Source: Rhodococcus sp. 14-1411-2a (GTDB lineage: Bacteria; Actinomycetota; Actinomycetes; Mycobacteriales; Mycobacteriaceae). Taken from it: DNA of 64,000 nucleotides. Positions 24,510 to 34,971 of this stretch are shown here, piece after piece. Position numbers and translations under genes: made by a program. Where the stretch lies: contig NZ_NPGA01000009.1 in the NCBI RefSeq assembly GCF_002259485.1, forward strand, positions 62,001-126,000. Reading direction: 5' to 3'. Numbering within the stretch: position 1 is the first letter of the stretch; the number at the start of each line of letters is the position of its first letter. A model generated the notes under the pieces. It worked only from the letters and a program-made list of their open reading frames with translations. It searched no databases and was not told the origin of the DNA.

Positions 24510-25256
24510 TCAGCGGCGGATGGCGTCGAGTGGTGTGCCGATCTCGACGAGCGCGCGCACGGTCGCCGCTTCCATTCCCGGCGAGCCACAGACCAGAATC
24601 TGGCGATCCGGGAACGGCCCCTGCGTGGCGACGACGTCGGCCACACTGCCCTCCCAACAATGCTCGGGCTCGAAAAACTTTGCGCTGGAACCGATCTCGG
24701 CATGAATGCGGTCGTTCCATCGATCCGACGCCCACGGCTCGTGCAGTTGGTCGACGACAGGTACCACCGTCAACCACCGCAACTCCGCCGCCATCAACCA
24801 CAGCATGTCGCCGGCATACAGATCACGTGGCGACTTGCCGCCGACGAACAGCGTCACGTTCGGCGGCTGTTGGCGGCGAGTGAGGTCGAGCAGAATCGCG
24901 CGCAACGGAGCGAGGCCGGTGCCGCCCGCGATCATCACGACGTCGCGCCCCGAATCGTCGACATGCAGACTGCCCTGCGGATCGCTGATCTGCCACACAT
25001 GACCGGGCCGCGTCTCGTTGACGATCGAACCGCTCACCCAACCGGCCGGAACGGCTCGAACATGGAATTCCAGCTTCCCGTCTCGCGAAGGCGGCAGCGC
25101 CGGTGAGTATCGCCGCGTCAGAGCAGCGTTCTGGGGAACCGTGACCGACACCGACTGGCCTGCCTGAAACGGCACAGCATCGCCTTCGAGTCTGATCACC
25201 GCAAGATCGTTCCGAAGGCGATGATACTGAACAACCGTCGAACTCCACGCCTGCAT
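24510..25256 (-). CDS. FAD/NAD(P)H-binding oxidoreductase (ferredoxin-reductase type)
   Basis: A protein of 248 residues from the ATG at 25256. It is a stand-alone FNR-like module: FAD-binding RRYSPA at about 53-58, the nucleotide-binding GGTGLAPLRAI at about 108-118 and the C-terminal CGSPGM. The globin domain of flavohaemoproteins and any 2Fe-2S domain are absent. It would pass electrons from NAD(P)H via FAD to an unknown partner. Upstream frames add only low-complexity sequence. It is convergent with the MarR gene. Confidence 0.85.
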   Translation of the reverse strand: MQAWSSTVVQYHRLRNDLAVIRLEGDAVPFQAGQSVSVTVPQNAALTRRYSPALPPSRDGKLEFHVRAVPAGWVSGSIVNETRPGHVWQISDPQGSLHVDDSGRDVVMIAGGTGLAPLRAILLDLTRRQQPPNVTLFVGGKSPRDLYAGDMLWLMAAELRWLTVVPVVDQLHEPWASDRWNDRIHAEIGSSAKFFEPEHCWEGSVADVVATQGPFPDRQILVCGSPGMEAATVRALVEIGTPLDAIRR

Positions 25257-25550
25257 GTGAACCAGGATAGGGGCCGACGCGAAATGCCTCGCACACACGC
25301 GCGGGGTCGATGCCGTCGCCCCGGTCGAGGCCGGTCGAGGTGCGGGAGGTTCGCCGCCGACGCCGTTGGGAGGCCGGTCGACGCCGGGCGCCCCCGGTCG
25401 ACGCCGCAAAAGCGCGCGCGTTTGCCGAACGCGCGCGGAATAGCGACCGATCGCCGGCGAATCCGCGCGCACCTGACGAACGCGCGCGCGTTTCCGAGGA
25501 CGTGAAGGGCGAACAGTTGGGGGTGAACGGTGAAGGGCAAACCCTCGAAT
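25257..25550. other. CGCG-rich repetitive gap before the hspR 3' end
   Basis: No convincing gene in these 294 bases. It holds short repeats: GGTCGACGCC twice (near 25377 and 25396), and a hairpin-prone block with GCGCGCGCGTTT (25412-25423) facing AACGCGCGCGG (25428-25438). A further CGCGCGCGCGTTT lies at 25481-25493. The block may terminate the heat-shock operon transcript coming from the right. Confidence 0.5.
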
Positions 25551-25967
25551 TCAGCGCTGGTGGCGCGGTTTCCAGACCACCAGGGCGTTGCGTTGAATCG
25601 GCACCAGGTCGCGGCGATAGCTGGCGTGCACGTTGGCCAGATCCTGAGCCAGTTCGGAGACCCGGGCCTGCAGTGCCTCGACCTGATTGGTCAGTTCGAT
25701 GATTCGCTTGATGCCGGCGAGGTTGACGCCCTCGTCCTGTGAGAGTCGCTGCACTTCACGAAGCAGAGCGACGTCACGCGGTGAGTAGCGTCGACCGCCG
25801 CCGGTGGTGCGATGCGGGGTGACGAGCCCGAGCCGGTCGTAGGTACGCAGCGTCTGCGCGTGCATACCTGCCAACTGTGCCGCGACGGAGATCACGAAGA
25901 CCTGGGCGTCGGGATCAGCTTGCCCGCCACCAGCTTTCGCGGATCCGCCCTCGGGAGGGACCGACAT
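25551..25967 (-). CDS. hspR: Heat-shock repressor HspR
   Basis: A protein of 138 residues. It has a MerR-type HTH (VFVISVAAQLAGMHAQTLRT, then YDRLGLVTPHRTTGGGRRYS), then the helix LREVQRLSQDEGVNLAGIKR and a coiled coil. HspR represses the dnaK operon by binding HAIR inverted repeats, with DnaK as corepressor. Its start codon overlaps the dnaJ stop by 1 base (TGATG), the usual last gene of this operon in actinobacteria. The extended N-terminus (about 20 residues) is Gly/Pro-rich. Confidence 0.95.
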   Translation of the reverse strand: MSVPPEGGSAKAGGGQADPDAQVFVISVAAQLAGMHAQTLRTYDRLGLVTPHRTTGGGRRYSPRDVALLREVQRLSQDEGVNLAGIKRIIELTNQVEALQARVSELAQDLANVHASYRRDLVPIQRNALVVWKPRHQR

Positions 25968-27139
25968 CACACACCTGCCCACCCGGCCCGCGGGTCGAAT
26001 CCGCTGGCCTTCTCGGCTTCCAGATAGTTCTTCAGAGCGTCGGTAGCAGCATCGTCGAGTTTCTGCGGGACGGCAACTTTGACGGTCACCATCAGGTCGC
26101 CGGTGCCGGACTTCTTCGGGATACCGCGGCCACGCACACGTAGCACTCGGCCGTCGACGGTGCCCGGTGGCACCTTCACTCCGACTCGCCCTTCGAGGGT
26201 GGGCACCGACAGCGTGGTGCCGAGCACCAGTTCTCCGTAGCTCACCGGAACGGTCACCGTCAGGTCGTCGCCTGTTCGGCCGAACACCTTGTCGGGCTTG
26301 ACCCGAACGGTGACGAACAGGTCGCCGGACGGTGCTCCGCGCAAGCCGGCTTCGCCCTGACCGGCGAGCCGGACCTTCTGGCCGTCGCTGATGCCGGCCG
26401 GGACGCGCACGGTGATGGTGCGGGTGCGGTTCTGCACTCCGGTGCCGCGGCAGTCGACGCACGGGTCGTCGATGATGGATCCGGTACCGCGGCAGTCGTC
26501 GCACGGCTCACTGAAGCCGAACGCGCCTTGGTTTCTGTTGACGACACCCTGGCCGTTGCATTTGGGGCACACCCGCGGGCTGGTTCCGGGCTTCGCACCG
26601 CTGCCGTGGCAGGTGGTGCACGAGGACGGGCTGGTCAATCGCAGGGGGACCGTAACGCCCTGTGCCGCTTCACGGAACTGCAGCGAGGTCTCGGTTTCGA
26701 CGTCACTACCGCGTCGGGGTCGATTGTTCTGCGGACGCTGCTGCGCGCCGCGGTTGAACAGGCCACCGAACAGGTCACCGATTCCGCCGTCGCCGCCGCC
26801 CTGGCCGAAGATGTCGCCGACGTCGAAGGTCTGTCCACCGCCGCCGAATCCGCCTGCGCCGGGCGAGAATCCACCTCCGCCACGGTTACCGAAACCACCG
26901 GAGGCGAACAGCTTTCGTGCTTCGTCGTATTCCTTGCGCTTGGCCGGGTCGGCGAGGACGGCGTGCGCCTCACTGACCGCCTTGAACTTGTTCTCGGCCG
27001 AGGCGTTACCGGGGTTGGCGTCGGGATGGTTGTCCCGGGCCAACTTTCGGTACGCCTTCTTGATCTCTTCTGCAGTCGCGCTGGAGGAAACGCCCAGCTC
27101 CTTGTAGAAGTCCTTCTCGATCCACTCCCGCTGGCTCAC
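25967..27139 (-). CDS. dnaJ: Chaperone DnaJ
   Basis: A protein of 390 residues. The J domain has HPD at 38-40, needed to stimulate the DnaK ATPase. A Gly/Phe-rich linker (about 75-130) follows, then four zinc-centre repeats ([32 protein letters not shown]) and the C-terminal substrate-binding domain. This is the class I, DnaJ1 type paired with HspR. It lies 29 bases downstream of grpE. Confidence 0.97.
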   Translation of the reverse strand: MSQREWIEKDFYKELGVSSSATAEEIKKAYRKLARDNHPDANPGNASAENKFKAVSEAHAVLADPAKRKEYDEARKLFASGGFGNRGGGGFSPGAGGFGGGGQTFDVGDIFGQGGGDGGIGDLFGGLFNRGAQQRPQNNRPRRGSDVETETSLQFREAAQGVTVPLRLTSPSSCTTCHGSGAKPGTSPRVCPKCNGQGVVNRNQGAFGFSEPCDDCRGTGSIIDDPCVDCRGTGVQNRTRTITVRVPAGISDGQKVRLAGQGEAGLRGAPSGDLFVTVRVKPDKVFGRTGDDLTVTVPVSYGELVLGTTLSVPTLEGRVGVKVPPGTVDGRVLRVRGRGIPKKSGTGDLMVTVKVAVPQKLDDAATDALKNYLEAEKASGFDPRAGWAGV

Positions 27140-27168
27140 CGGGCGTTTCCTCCTCTCGCGCTATTTCT

Positions 27169-27797
27169 CTACTGCTCGTCGGACGCGGGTGCATCCGATT
27201 CTTGTGTTGCACTGTCCACGACGCCGACCATCGCGGTCCGCAGGACGCGCTCACCGAGCTTGTAGCCCGGACGCATCAGCGTTCCGACGACCGGACTGCT
27301 GCCGTCGCCCTCATGGGAGACGGCCTCGTGGATGGCCGGGTCGAAGGCGTCGCCCTCGGCTCCGAAAGTGGTCAGGCCGATGTTCGAGAACACCCCTGCC
27401 AACTTGTCTGCCACTGCCTTGAGCGGTCCGGTTTCGAGGTCGCCGTGCTGGCGGGCTCGCTCGAGGTCGTCCAGAACCGGAAGAAGCTGCGAGACGACGG
27501 ACGCCTTCGCGTTCTCCGCTCCGGTCTGCTTCTCACGATCGGTGCGACGCCGGTAGTTGGCGTACTCCGCCGAGACGCGCTGCAGATCTGCGGTGAGCTC
27601 TGCAACCTGCGTGTCACGCGGGTCTTCCACTACGTCGCCGTCGACGGCCCCTTCGTCCACCGAGTCGGGCTGGGGCGCAGCCCCGGTGCCCACCAGGGGC
27701 TCCGGAACTGCGTCACCTTCCCGTACTTCACCGGTCTCGGGATCGATCTTTCGCTTGTCCACGAAAGTGACCGGTTCCTGCTCGGTGTTCTCCGACG

Positions 27798-27801
<4 letters not shown>
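27169..27801 (-). CDS. grpE: Nucleotide exchange factor GrpE
   Basis: A protein of 210 residues. An acidic disordered N-terminus of about 65 residues precedes the long dimer helix ([20 protein letters not shown]) and the C-terminal beta domain ([20 protein letters not shown], then a [20 protein letters not shown] segment). GrpE exchanges ADP for ATP on DnaK. Its ATG overlaps the dnaK stop (ATGA at 27798-27801), so it is translationally coupled. Confidence 0.97.
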
Positions 27802-29642
<1,841 letters not shown>

Positions 29643-29679
29643 AATGTTTCCTCCTGTTAGTGCTGGGGTTCAGTCCCTG

Positions 29680-29700
29680 GGTGAGCGAACTCCGCTCAAG
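29680..29700 (-). promoter_or_regulatory. HAIR operator 2 (HspR site, imperfect)
   Basis: GGTGAGC-N7-GCTCAAG; the consensus is CTTGAGT-N7-ACTCAAG. The right arm is good and the left has two mismatches. It lies at the start of the dnaK transcript, covering the -10 end. Confidence 0.6.
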
Positions 29701-29727
29701 TTTGCACAACGGGATCTTCTCCGTCAA
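29699..29727 (-). promoter_or_regulatory. dnaK promoter
   Basis: On the minus strand, TTGACG (29727-29722) is the -35 box and CAAACT (29704-29699) the -10 box, with a 17-bp spacer. The start codon lies 57 bases further on. The two HAIR operators flank it, which supports HspR control. Confidence 0.6.
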
Positions 29728-29734
29728 CTTCCAA

Positions 29735-29755
29735 CTTGAGCCTCATCCACTCAAG
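29735..29755 (-). promoter_or_regulatory. HAIR operator 1 (HspR site)
   Basis: CTTGAGC-N7-ACTCAAG, a 13/14 match to the HAIR consensus, upstream of the dnaK -35 box. HspR bound here with DnaK would repress the operon until heat or misfolded protein draws DnaK away. Confidence 0.88.
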
Positions 29756-29801
29756 GCTGCTGACCTGCACAACGGAGGTTGTGGCGAATTTGTTCCCCGG
29801 G

Positions 29802-29873
29802 GAGCGGCTGCGCCGCATGTGCGCGAAAACTCGACCCCTGCTACGAGGTTTCGTGCACGTGGGGCGAAGCCCC
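29802..29873 (-). repeat. Palindromic repeat family 2, copy A (terminator-like)
   Basis: GAGCGGCTG-CGCCGCATGTG opens the element. An inner stem pairs CGAAAACTCG with CGAGGTTTCG, and GGGGC-GAA-GCCCC ends it. The layout and most bases match the element at 62718-62791. It lies 68 bases beyond the stop of the leftward secreted-protein gene and upstream of the HAIR sites, so it can end that message before the dnaK promoter. Confidence 0.65.
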
Positions 29874-29940
29874 TCCACAGCAGTACGCCGCGACGATCAC
29901 GAAGATCGTCGCGGCGCAGCGGGGAGAAAGTCAGTGCGGG

Positions 29941-30450
29941 CTACTCGCCTGCATCTTCGGCGGGCGGTGCGGGGATGCAGCTGTGGGTGAGCAGTCCACC
30001 GGTGATGTTGTCGAGGAAGTTCGCATCGAGTGCGCTGGCGAAGGCCGCGGCACCGGCCGGGCGGGCCATCCACTCACGATCGACCGACGGCACGGTGTAC
30101 GTGGCGGCTTCGCCTGCCTCGATGGTCGTCTCGGTGTTCTGGCCCTGCACGCCCGGCAGTGCGCCGTAGTTGACGTTGACGTTCGACGCGTCGTCCGCAC
30201 CGACGTTGTCCACCTTGACCTGAAGTGCGACGACGCCGCCCTCGGGTGCGTCTTCGACCGTGATGTCGCAGACGGCGGCCATGGTCACCACCAGGTCGGG
30301 GCTTTCGAGAACCACCGAGCCGAGCGGGCCGACAGGTTCGGGGGCAGGTTCGGCCGATGCGGCCGGTGCGAGGGCAACCGCACCGATGGCGGCGGCCAGA
30401 GCGGCCGTCGAGGCCAGGATCGATGTGCGGGCAAGACGTCGCATGAACAA
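29941..30450 (-). CDS. Secreted protein of unknown function (169 aa)
   Basis: A clear signal peptide: MFMRRLARTSILASTAALAA then a hydrophobic run ending APAASAEPAPEP, with an Ala-x-Ala cleavage site near residue 33. The mature part (about 136 residues) has two Cys, one near the start and one near the end (AAVCDITVED, LLTHSCIPAP), probably disulfide-linked, and an immunoglobulin-like beta composition (GVVALQVKVDNVGADDASNV). It looks like a small exported beta-sandwich protein. It is divergent from the GH13 gene and ends in a hairpin repeat. Confidence 0.75.
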   Translation of the reverse strand: MFMRRLARTSILASTAALAAAIGAVALAPAASAEPAPEPVGPLGSVVLESPDLVVTMAAVCDITVEDAPEGGVVALQVKVDNVGADDASNVNVNYGALPGVQGQNTETTIEAGEAATYTVPSVDREWMARPAGAAAFASALDANFLDNITGGLLTHSCIPAPPAEDAGE

Positions 30451-30741
30451 CTCCTGTAGCTGAAGGGGATGTGACTCATGAGTCTGATGTGACAGATGGG
30501 TCAGTTGGTACTCAACTCACTATGTCCTATCGGATTCCGACATTCCACACCAGGCGGTCTCGATTCGATGACGTTCGCATATCGAAGGAAAACGCCCCTG
30601 ACGAATCACATCCATGTAGTTCGGAGTAGGTTTCACCGGTCGGTGAGCCAGGTTTCACCGGTTGCCGATCAGGGGAACCACAACCCTGCGGATCGGCCGC
30701 GCCCTACGTAGGGTTGAGGAAAAGCGAGGCTACGGAGGCAC
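30451..30741. promoter_or_regulatory. Divergent promoter region with palindrome and direct repeats
   Basis: The gap between the secreted-protein gene and the GH13 gene holds three marked signals. A perfect 12-bp palindrome GACTCATGAGTC (30473-30484) overlaps or abuts two GATGTGAC repeats (30468-30475 and 30486-30493). Two exact 13-bp direct repeats AGGTTTCACCGGT (30628-30640 and 30650-30662) are spaced 22 bp, with TCACCG-GT-CGGTGA across the first. Each set looks like a separate operator. Confidence 0.55.
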
Positions 30742-32922
30742 ATGGATCCCGAAGTGCAGCACGAACCGAGCGAGATCACCTACGACGAGAAGTTCTATCC
30801 GGCTCGGCCGAAACCACTTCGACCTTCGGTGCGTCGCGCCAACAGGAGCAGCAGCCCCACACCCGACAGCGAACCGGTGGCCTCGAATCCCGAGTACGTG
30901 GACTGGCTCACCGAACAGTCGATGCTGCGCGACGCCAAGCTCATTGCCGAGCAACTCTCGGGCAAAGGCAGCATGTGGCAGAACCCGTATGCCGACCCCG
31001 ATCCTCGCGCCGCCGTCGAGCGCGCACCGGTGTGGTTCACCGCGTATCCCATCTCGGTGATCAACGCCCCGCAGACGAGCTTCCTGAGCACACTCGGTGA
31101 CGAGAAGCTGTGGCAGGCCTTTTCCGAAATCGGTGTCACCGCAGTGCATACCGGCCCGGTGAAGGTGGCCGGCGGCATTCACGGCTGGCGTCCGACTCCC
31201 TCGGTCGACGGCCACTTCGACCGCATCGGCATGCAGATCGACCCCGCGTTCGGATCGGAAGAGGAGTTCCGACGCCTCTGCGTGGTGGCGTCGGCGTACG
31301 ACGGCATCGTGATCGACGACATCGTGCCCGGACACACCGGTAAAGGTGCGGACTTCCGGCTCGCCGAGATGGCCGTGGCCGACTACCCCGGCATTTACCA
31401 CATGGTCGAGATCGAACCGCAGGACTGGCATCTGTTGCCACGAGTGCGGGCCGGAGCCGATTCGCAGAACATCGACGCCGAGGCCGAGGCCAATCTCGCC
31501 CGTGCCGGATACATCATCGGCCAGCTGCAGCGCGTAATCTTCTACGAGCTCGGTGTGAAGGAAACCAACTGGAGCGCAACACCTCCCGTCGTCGGCATCG
31601 ACGGCATCGAGCGTCGCTGGGTGTACCTGCACTACTTCAAGGCCGGTCAGCCGTCGATCAACTGGCTCGATCCCTCCTTCGCCGGAATGCGACTGGTGAT
31701 CGGCGACGCGTGCCATTCCATCGCCGATTTGGGTGCAGGCGCATTGCGGTTGGACGCCAACGGTTTTCTCGGTGTGGAGCGTCGAGCCGAAGGCCCGGGC
31801 TGGTCCGAGGGCCACCCCTTGTCCGAGGCGGCGAACCACCTGATCGCCAGCGTGGTGCGCAAGATGGGTGGGTTCACCTTCCAGGAGTTGAACCTGACGA
31901 TCGACGACATCAAGGCCATGGGTGAAAACGGTGCCGACCTGTCGTACGACTTCATCAATCGCCCGGCCTACCAGCATGCGCTCGTCATGGGAAACACCGA
32001 GTTCCTCAGGCTCACCATGACTCTGGCGCGCGATCACGGCGTCGACACGGCGTCTCTGGTGCACGCGTTGCAGAACCACGACGAGATGACGTTCGAGCTC
32101 ATCCACTTCGCCACCCTGCACGCCGAGGACGAGTTCACCTACGGCGGCGAGGCGGTCAAGGGCAGCGATCTGGGCGACCGGATCCGCGGTGAGCTGACCG
32201 ATCGACTCACCGGGCGCTGGGCACCGTACAACCGGACGTTCACCACCAACGGAATCGCCTGCACCACAGCAAGTGTGATCACTGCATCGCTCGGCATCCG
32301 CGATCTGGACCGGATGGACGAGCGAGACATCGAGACGGTCAAGCGGGCCCATCTGCTGCTCGCGATGTACAACGCGTTGCAGCCGGGCGTGTTCGCCCTG
32401 TCCGGCTGGGATCTTCTGGGCATCCTGCCGATCGATGCCGAGGAGGTCGACGACCTCATCCGCGAAGGCGACACCCGCTGGATCAACCGCGGCGCACACG
32501 ATCTGATGGGCTACTTCCCCGAGGCCGTGCGCTCCGAATCCGGCATCCCCCGCGGGCGCAGCCTGTACGGTTCGCTCCCGGAGCAGCTGGCGGATCCACA
32601 GTCGTTCGCCCGCCAGTTGGCGCGAATCATCGAGTTGCGCAAGAAGTTCGGTATCGCCACCGCCCAGCAGATCGACATCCCGACGGTCTCGCACAAGGGT
32701 TTGCTGGTGATGGTGCACGAACTCGGGCAGGGAACCATCCAGGCGACGGTGCTCAACTTCTCGTCCGAGGAGATCAGCGCGACTATCCAGTCGAAGCACC
32801 TGGTGCCCGGCACCACGGCCGTCGACGTATCGGACGACAACGAGATCGCCACGGTGGACGAACTGAACAGTTTCCCGATGACGCTGCGCCCGTACGAGGG
32901 TGTGCCGGTGGTGCTGCGCTGA
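30742..32922 (+). CDS. GH13 alpha-amylase-family enzyme, atypical TreS-like
   Basis: A protein of 726 residues. The (beta/alpha)8 catalytic residues of GH13 are present: nucleophile D338 (GALRLDANG), acid/base E382 (FQELNL) and D447 (QNHDE). The typical TreS/amylase opening WYKDAVIYQ is missing; instead it opens with a charged, Pro/Ser-rich 60-residue leader and then [20 protein letters not shown]. The loops ([17 protein letters not shown], then [16 protein letters not shown]) are specific to a less-studied branch. It probably transfers or isomerises alpha-glucosides, possibly in trehalose/maltose metabolism like otsA here, but the substrate is not assured. A strong operator-like region precedes it. 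Confidence 0.7.
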   Translation: MDPEVQHEPSEITYDEKFYPARPKPLRPSVRRANRSSSPTPDSEPVASNPEYVDWLTEQSMLRDAKLIAEQLSGKGSMWQNPYADPDPRAAVERAPVWFTAYPISVINAPQTSFLSTLGDEKLWQAFSEIGVTAVHTGPVKVAGGIHGWRPTPSVDGHFDRIGMQIDPAFGSEEEFRRLCVVASAYDGIVIDDIVPGHTGKGADFRLAEMAVADYPGIYHMVEIEPQDWHLLPRVRAGADSQNIDAEAEANLARAGYIIGQLQRVIFYELGVKETNWSATPPVVGIDGIERRWVYLHYFKAGQPSINWLDPSFAGMRLVIGDACHSIADLGAGALRLDANGFLGVERRAEGPGWSEGHPLSEAANHLIASVVRKMGGFTFQELNLTIDDIKAMGENGADLSYDFINRPAYQHALVMGNTEFLRLTMTLARDHGVDTASLVHALQNHDEMTFELIHFATLHAEDEFTYGGEAVKGSDLGDRIRGELTDRLTGRWAPYNRTFTTNGIACTTASVITASLGIRDLDRMDERDIETVKRAHLLLAMYNALQPGVFALSGWDLLGILPIDAEEVDDLIREGDTRWINRGAHDLMGYFPEAVRSESGIPRGRSLYGSLPEQLADPQSFARQLARIIELRKKFGIATAQQIDIPTVSHKGLLVMVHELGQGTIQATVLNFSSEEISATIQSKHLVPGTTAVDVSDDNEIATVDELNSFPMTLRPYEGVPVVLR

Positions 32923-32961
32923 GACCGCAGAGCTCACCCACCGACGGATAGACTTCTGCCC

Positions 32962-33522
32962 GTGGCCGAAGAACAGAACGACCCGACATCGCGGAGGCCC
33001 ATGCCTCCCCGTCCGCAACCACCGCGGCCCGATGTTGCCGTCGAACCGCTGCGGCCACGGCAGGAGCCATCTCGGTCGGCCCTACCCAAGGTCGCGAGCG
33101 CGCTGTGGACTCTGACAGCGGCTCTGATCCTCGCGTTGGCCGCCGTCATCGCGCTGAATTGGGAGTCCGTGCTCTCCGGCGTCGAAACTGCAGTGTCACA
33201 GCAGGATTCGACGGCAAGTGCCGCCGACGTCCGCAAGACCGCCTCGGCCACGCTGCTGTCCAGTGGTGCCGCAGCAGCGGTGCTCGTGCTGCTGGGATTC
33301 GTTGCACTGAATCTCCTGCGCAACGCGGCGGTGTCGTCGAAGGTCCTGATGGGAGCGGTCGGAATCCTGACCATCGGAGCGGCGGTCACGTTCTCGACCT
33401 TCGTGTCCGACGCCTCCGCGCTGCTCGGCGGCGTTCTGCAGTGGGGGCCGTTCGTCGTGGCGGGCACGGCTGTCGCTGCGACGATCGTGGCCCTCCTGCC
33501 CCGGGGATCCTCACGCCAGTGA
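32962..33522 (+). CDS. Membrane protein with disordered N-terminus
   Basis: A protein of 186 residues from a GTG. About 45 Pro/Arg-rich residues are followed by four membrane helices (ALWTLTAALILALAAVIALN, then AAAVLVLLGFVALNLLRNAA, then two more). There is an outside loop of about 35 residues rich in Ser/Ala/Asp between the first two. It lies 39 bases after the GH13 gene on the same strand and overlaps the iniC stop by 12 bases on the opposite strand. No family is recognised. Confidence 0.65.
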   Translation: MAEEQNDPTSRRPMPPRPQPPRPDVAVEPLRPRQEPSRSALPKVASALWTLTAALILALAAVIALNWESVLSGVETAVSQQDSTASAADVRKTASATLLSSGAAAAVLVLLGFVALNLLRNAAVSSKVLMGAVGILTIGAAVTFSTFVSDASALLGGVLQWGPFVVAGTAVAATIVALLPRGSSRQ

Positions 33523-34971
33523 GGCCAGTATTCCTTCCGCGCTGCGGGCCGCCGTGGCACACGAGGTCGAGGTGAATCGGTCCAACAGTGGATGGGAGGA
33601 CAGTGCTCTCCACTTGTGTACCGCCGCCAGCGCGGTGTCTCGCTGTTGGGCGTGACCGGCATCGGGAGGCAGGTCGAGGCGTTCGGTGGCGGCGATGCCG
33701 AAGCCGCCGATGATGCGCTGCAGCTCGAGCAGTCCGCCGTCGGGCAGTTTCGGTGTGGTGGAGCGCAATCGGCCGAGCAGACGCAGTTCGGCGAAGCCGT
33801 GCACATCGGCGAGCATTCGCCCGGCTTCGGTGCGCAGCGCATGCGATTCCGGACGGAACTCCAGAATCCGTTGCAGGGCAACCAGAGCCGAGTGCAACTT
33901 CAGTTGGTCGGCGCGTTGACCGAATTGCACGTCGATCACCGACCGAAGTTCGGTCAGCCCGCTGCGCTCGACCAGATCGGCGGCCAGCGTGGGCGAATCG
34001 CGTACCCCGAGCCGAATCAACGTCACGGCCATCCGAATGCCGAACAGCCCGAAACGGTCGACGATGCTGGCCCGCAGCGCCGCGTCGACCGGTAGCGTGC
34101 TTTCTGCACGGACGAATCGATCGGCCGAGAGCATCGCCAACTGCAGATCCTCGGTCGGCACCGTGGCCAACATCTCGAATGCCGAGAACTCGTTCTGCCG
34201 TAACGTTTCCGCACCGAGCGCCAGCAGACCCGCGACCGGGACCACCGCCTGGCACAGGCCGGTGGCCTCGAGTTCGGACGCGAATCGCGCAGCGACTTCC
34301 TTGGCCGACATCATCGCGTCCATCCGCCCCGACCCCACCTCGTCGGCGCGCGAGACGACACCGATCACTCCGAGCGGTCCCGAATCACCGCCCACGTGCG
34401 CACCGATCTGCCCCAGAAACGACACGTCGGTCGCATTGAGCGTGCGCAGCAGATAGACGACGGCGTCGGCACCCGAGGACGAGTTCTCGGGCGTGAGCAT
34501 CGCCAACGTACGCGCCGACACGTCTCGCGAGAGCGACGAGGTACCGGGGGTGTCGATGATCGTCGTCTGCGCCAGAGCACTTGCGGGCCATTCGACGTCC
34601 AGTCGGTCGACCTGCACGGCCGTCAACGACCCGAGATCGAAGGTCAATCGTCCGTCCCGCCGTTGCACCGGCACGTTCGCAGCCCGGTCACCGTCGTACC
34701 AGGCCGTGACGGCGGGAGCGACACCGTTGCGGTACCACGTGACGACCTTCGTGCATTCCGTTGCGTCGGTGGGAGCAATGTCCTGTCCGACAAGAGAATT
34801 GAGCAGTGTGGACTTGCCGGCCTTGAGCGATCCCGCGAGTGCCACCCGCAGCGGCTCGTCCAGGCGGTACAGGCATTCGTCGAGCATCCAGGATGCCTCG
34901 GCATCACCGGAGTACGTCGATCGTGCCGCCGAGATGAGGTCGCGTGCCCTGGCCAGAGCCGCCACACTCAT
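33511..34971 (-). CDS. iniC: IniC-like dynamin-family GTPase
   Basis: A protein of 486 residues, close to the mycobacterial IniC size. GTPase motifs: G1 AGSLKAGKST (about 47-56), G3 IIDTPGTSS and G4 VVSRADE. The rest is helical, as in bacterial dynamin-like proteins. In mycobacteria the iniBAC operon is induced by isoniazid and other cell-wall inhibitors, and IniA/IniC are thought to act on membranes. Its ATG overlaps the iniA stop by 4 bases, so the pair is coupled and may form a heteromer as many paired bacterial dynamins do. It ends the operon. Confidence 0.88.
   Translation of the reverse strand: MSVAALARARDLISAARSTYSGDAEASWMLDECLYRLDEPLRVALAGSLKAGKSTLLNSLVGQDIAPTDATECTKVVTWYRNGVAPAVTAWYDGDRAANVPVQRRDGRLTFDLGSLTAVQVDRLDVEWPASALAQTTIIDTPGTSSLSRDVSARTLAMLTPENSSSGADAVVYLLRTLNATDVSFLGQIGAHVGGDSGPLGVIGVVSRADEVGSGRMDAMMSAKEVAARFASELEATGLCQAVVPVAGLLALGAETLRQNEFSAFEMLATVPTEDLQLAMLSADRFVRAESTLPVDAALRASIVDRFGLFGIRMAVTLIRLGVRDSPTLAADLVERSGLTELRSVIDVQFGQRADQLKLHSALVALQRILEFRPESHALRTEAGRMLADVHGFAELRLLGRLRSTTPKLPDGGLLELQRIIGGFGIAATERLDLPPDAGHAQQRDTALAAVHKWRALSSHPLLDRFTSTSCATAARSAEGILASLA

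Noticed and set aside
30730..33018. 762-residue frame opposite the GH13 gene
   Set aside because: Val/His/Arg-rich mirror with no start signal. The GH13 catalytic residues are on the other strand.
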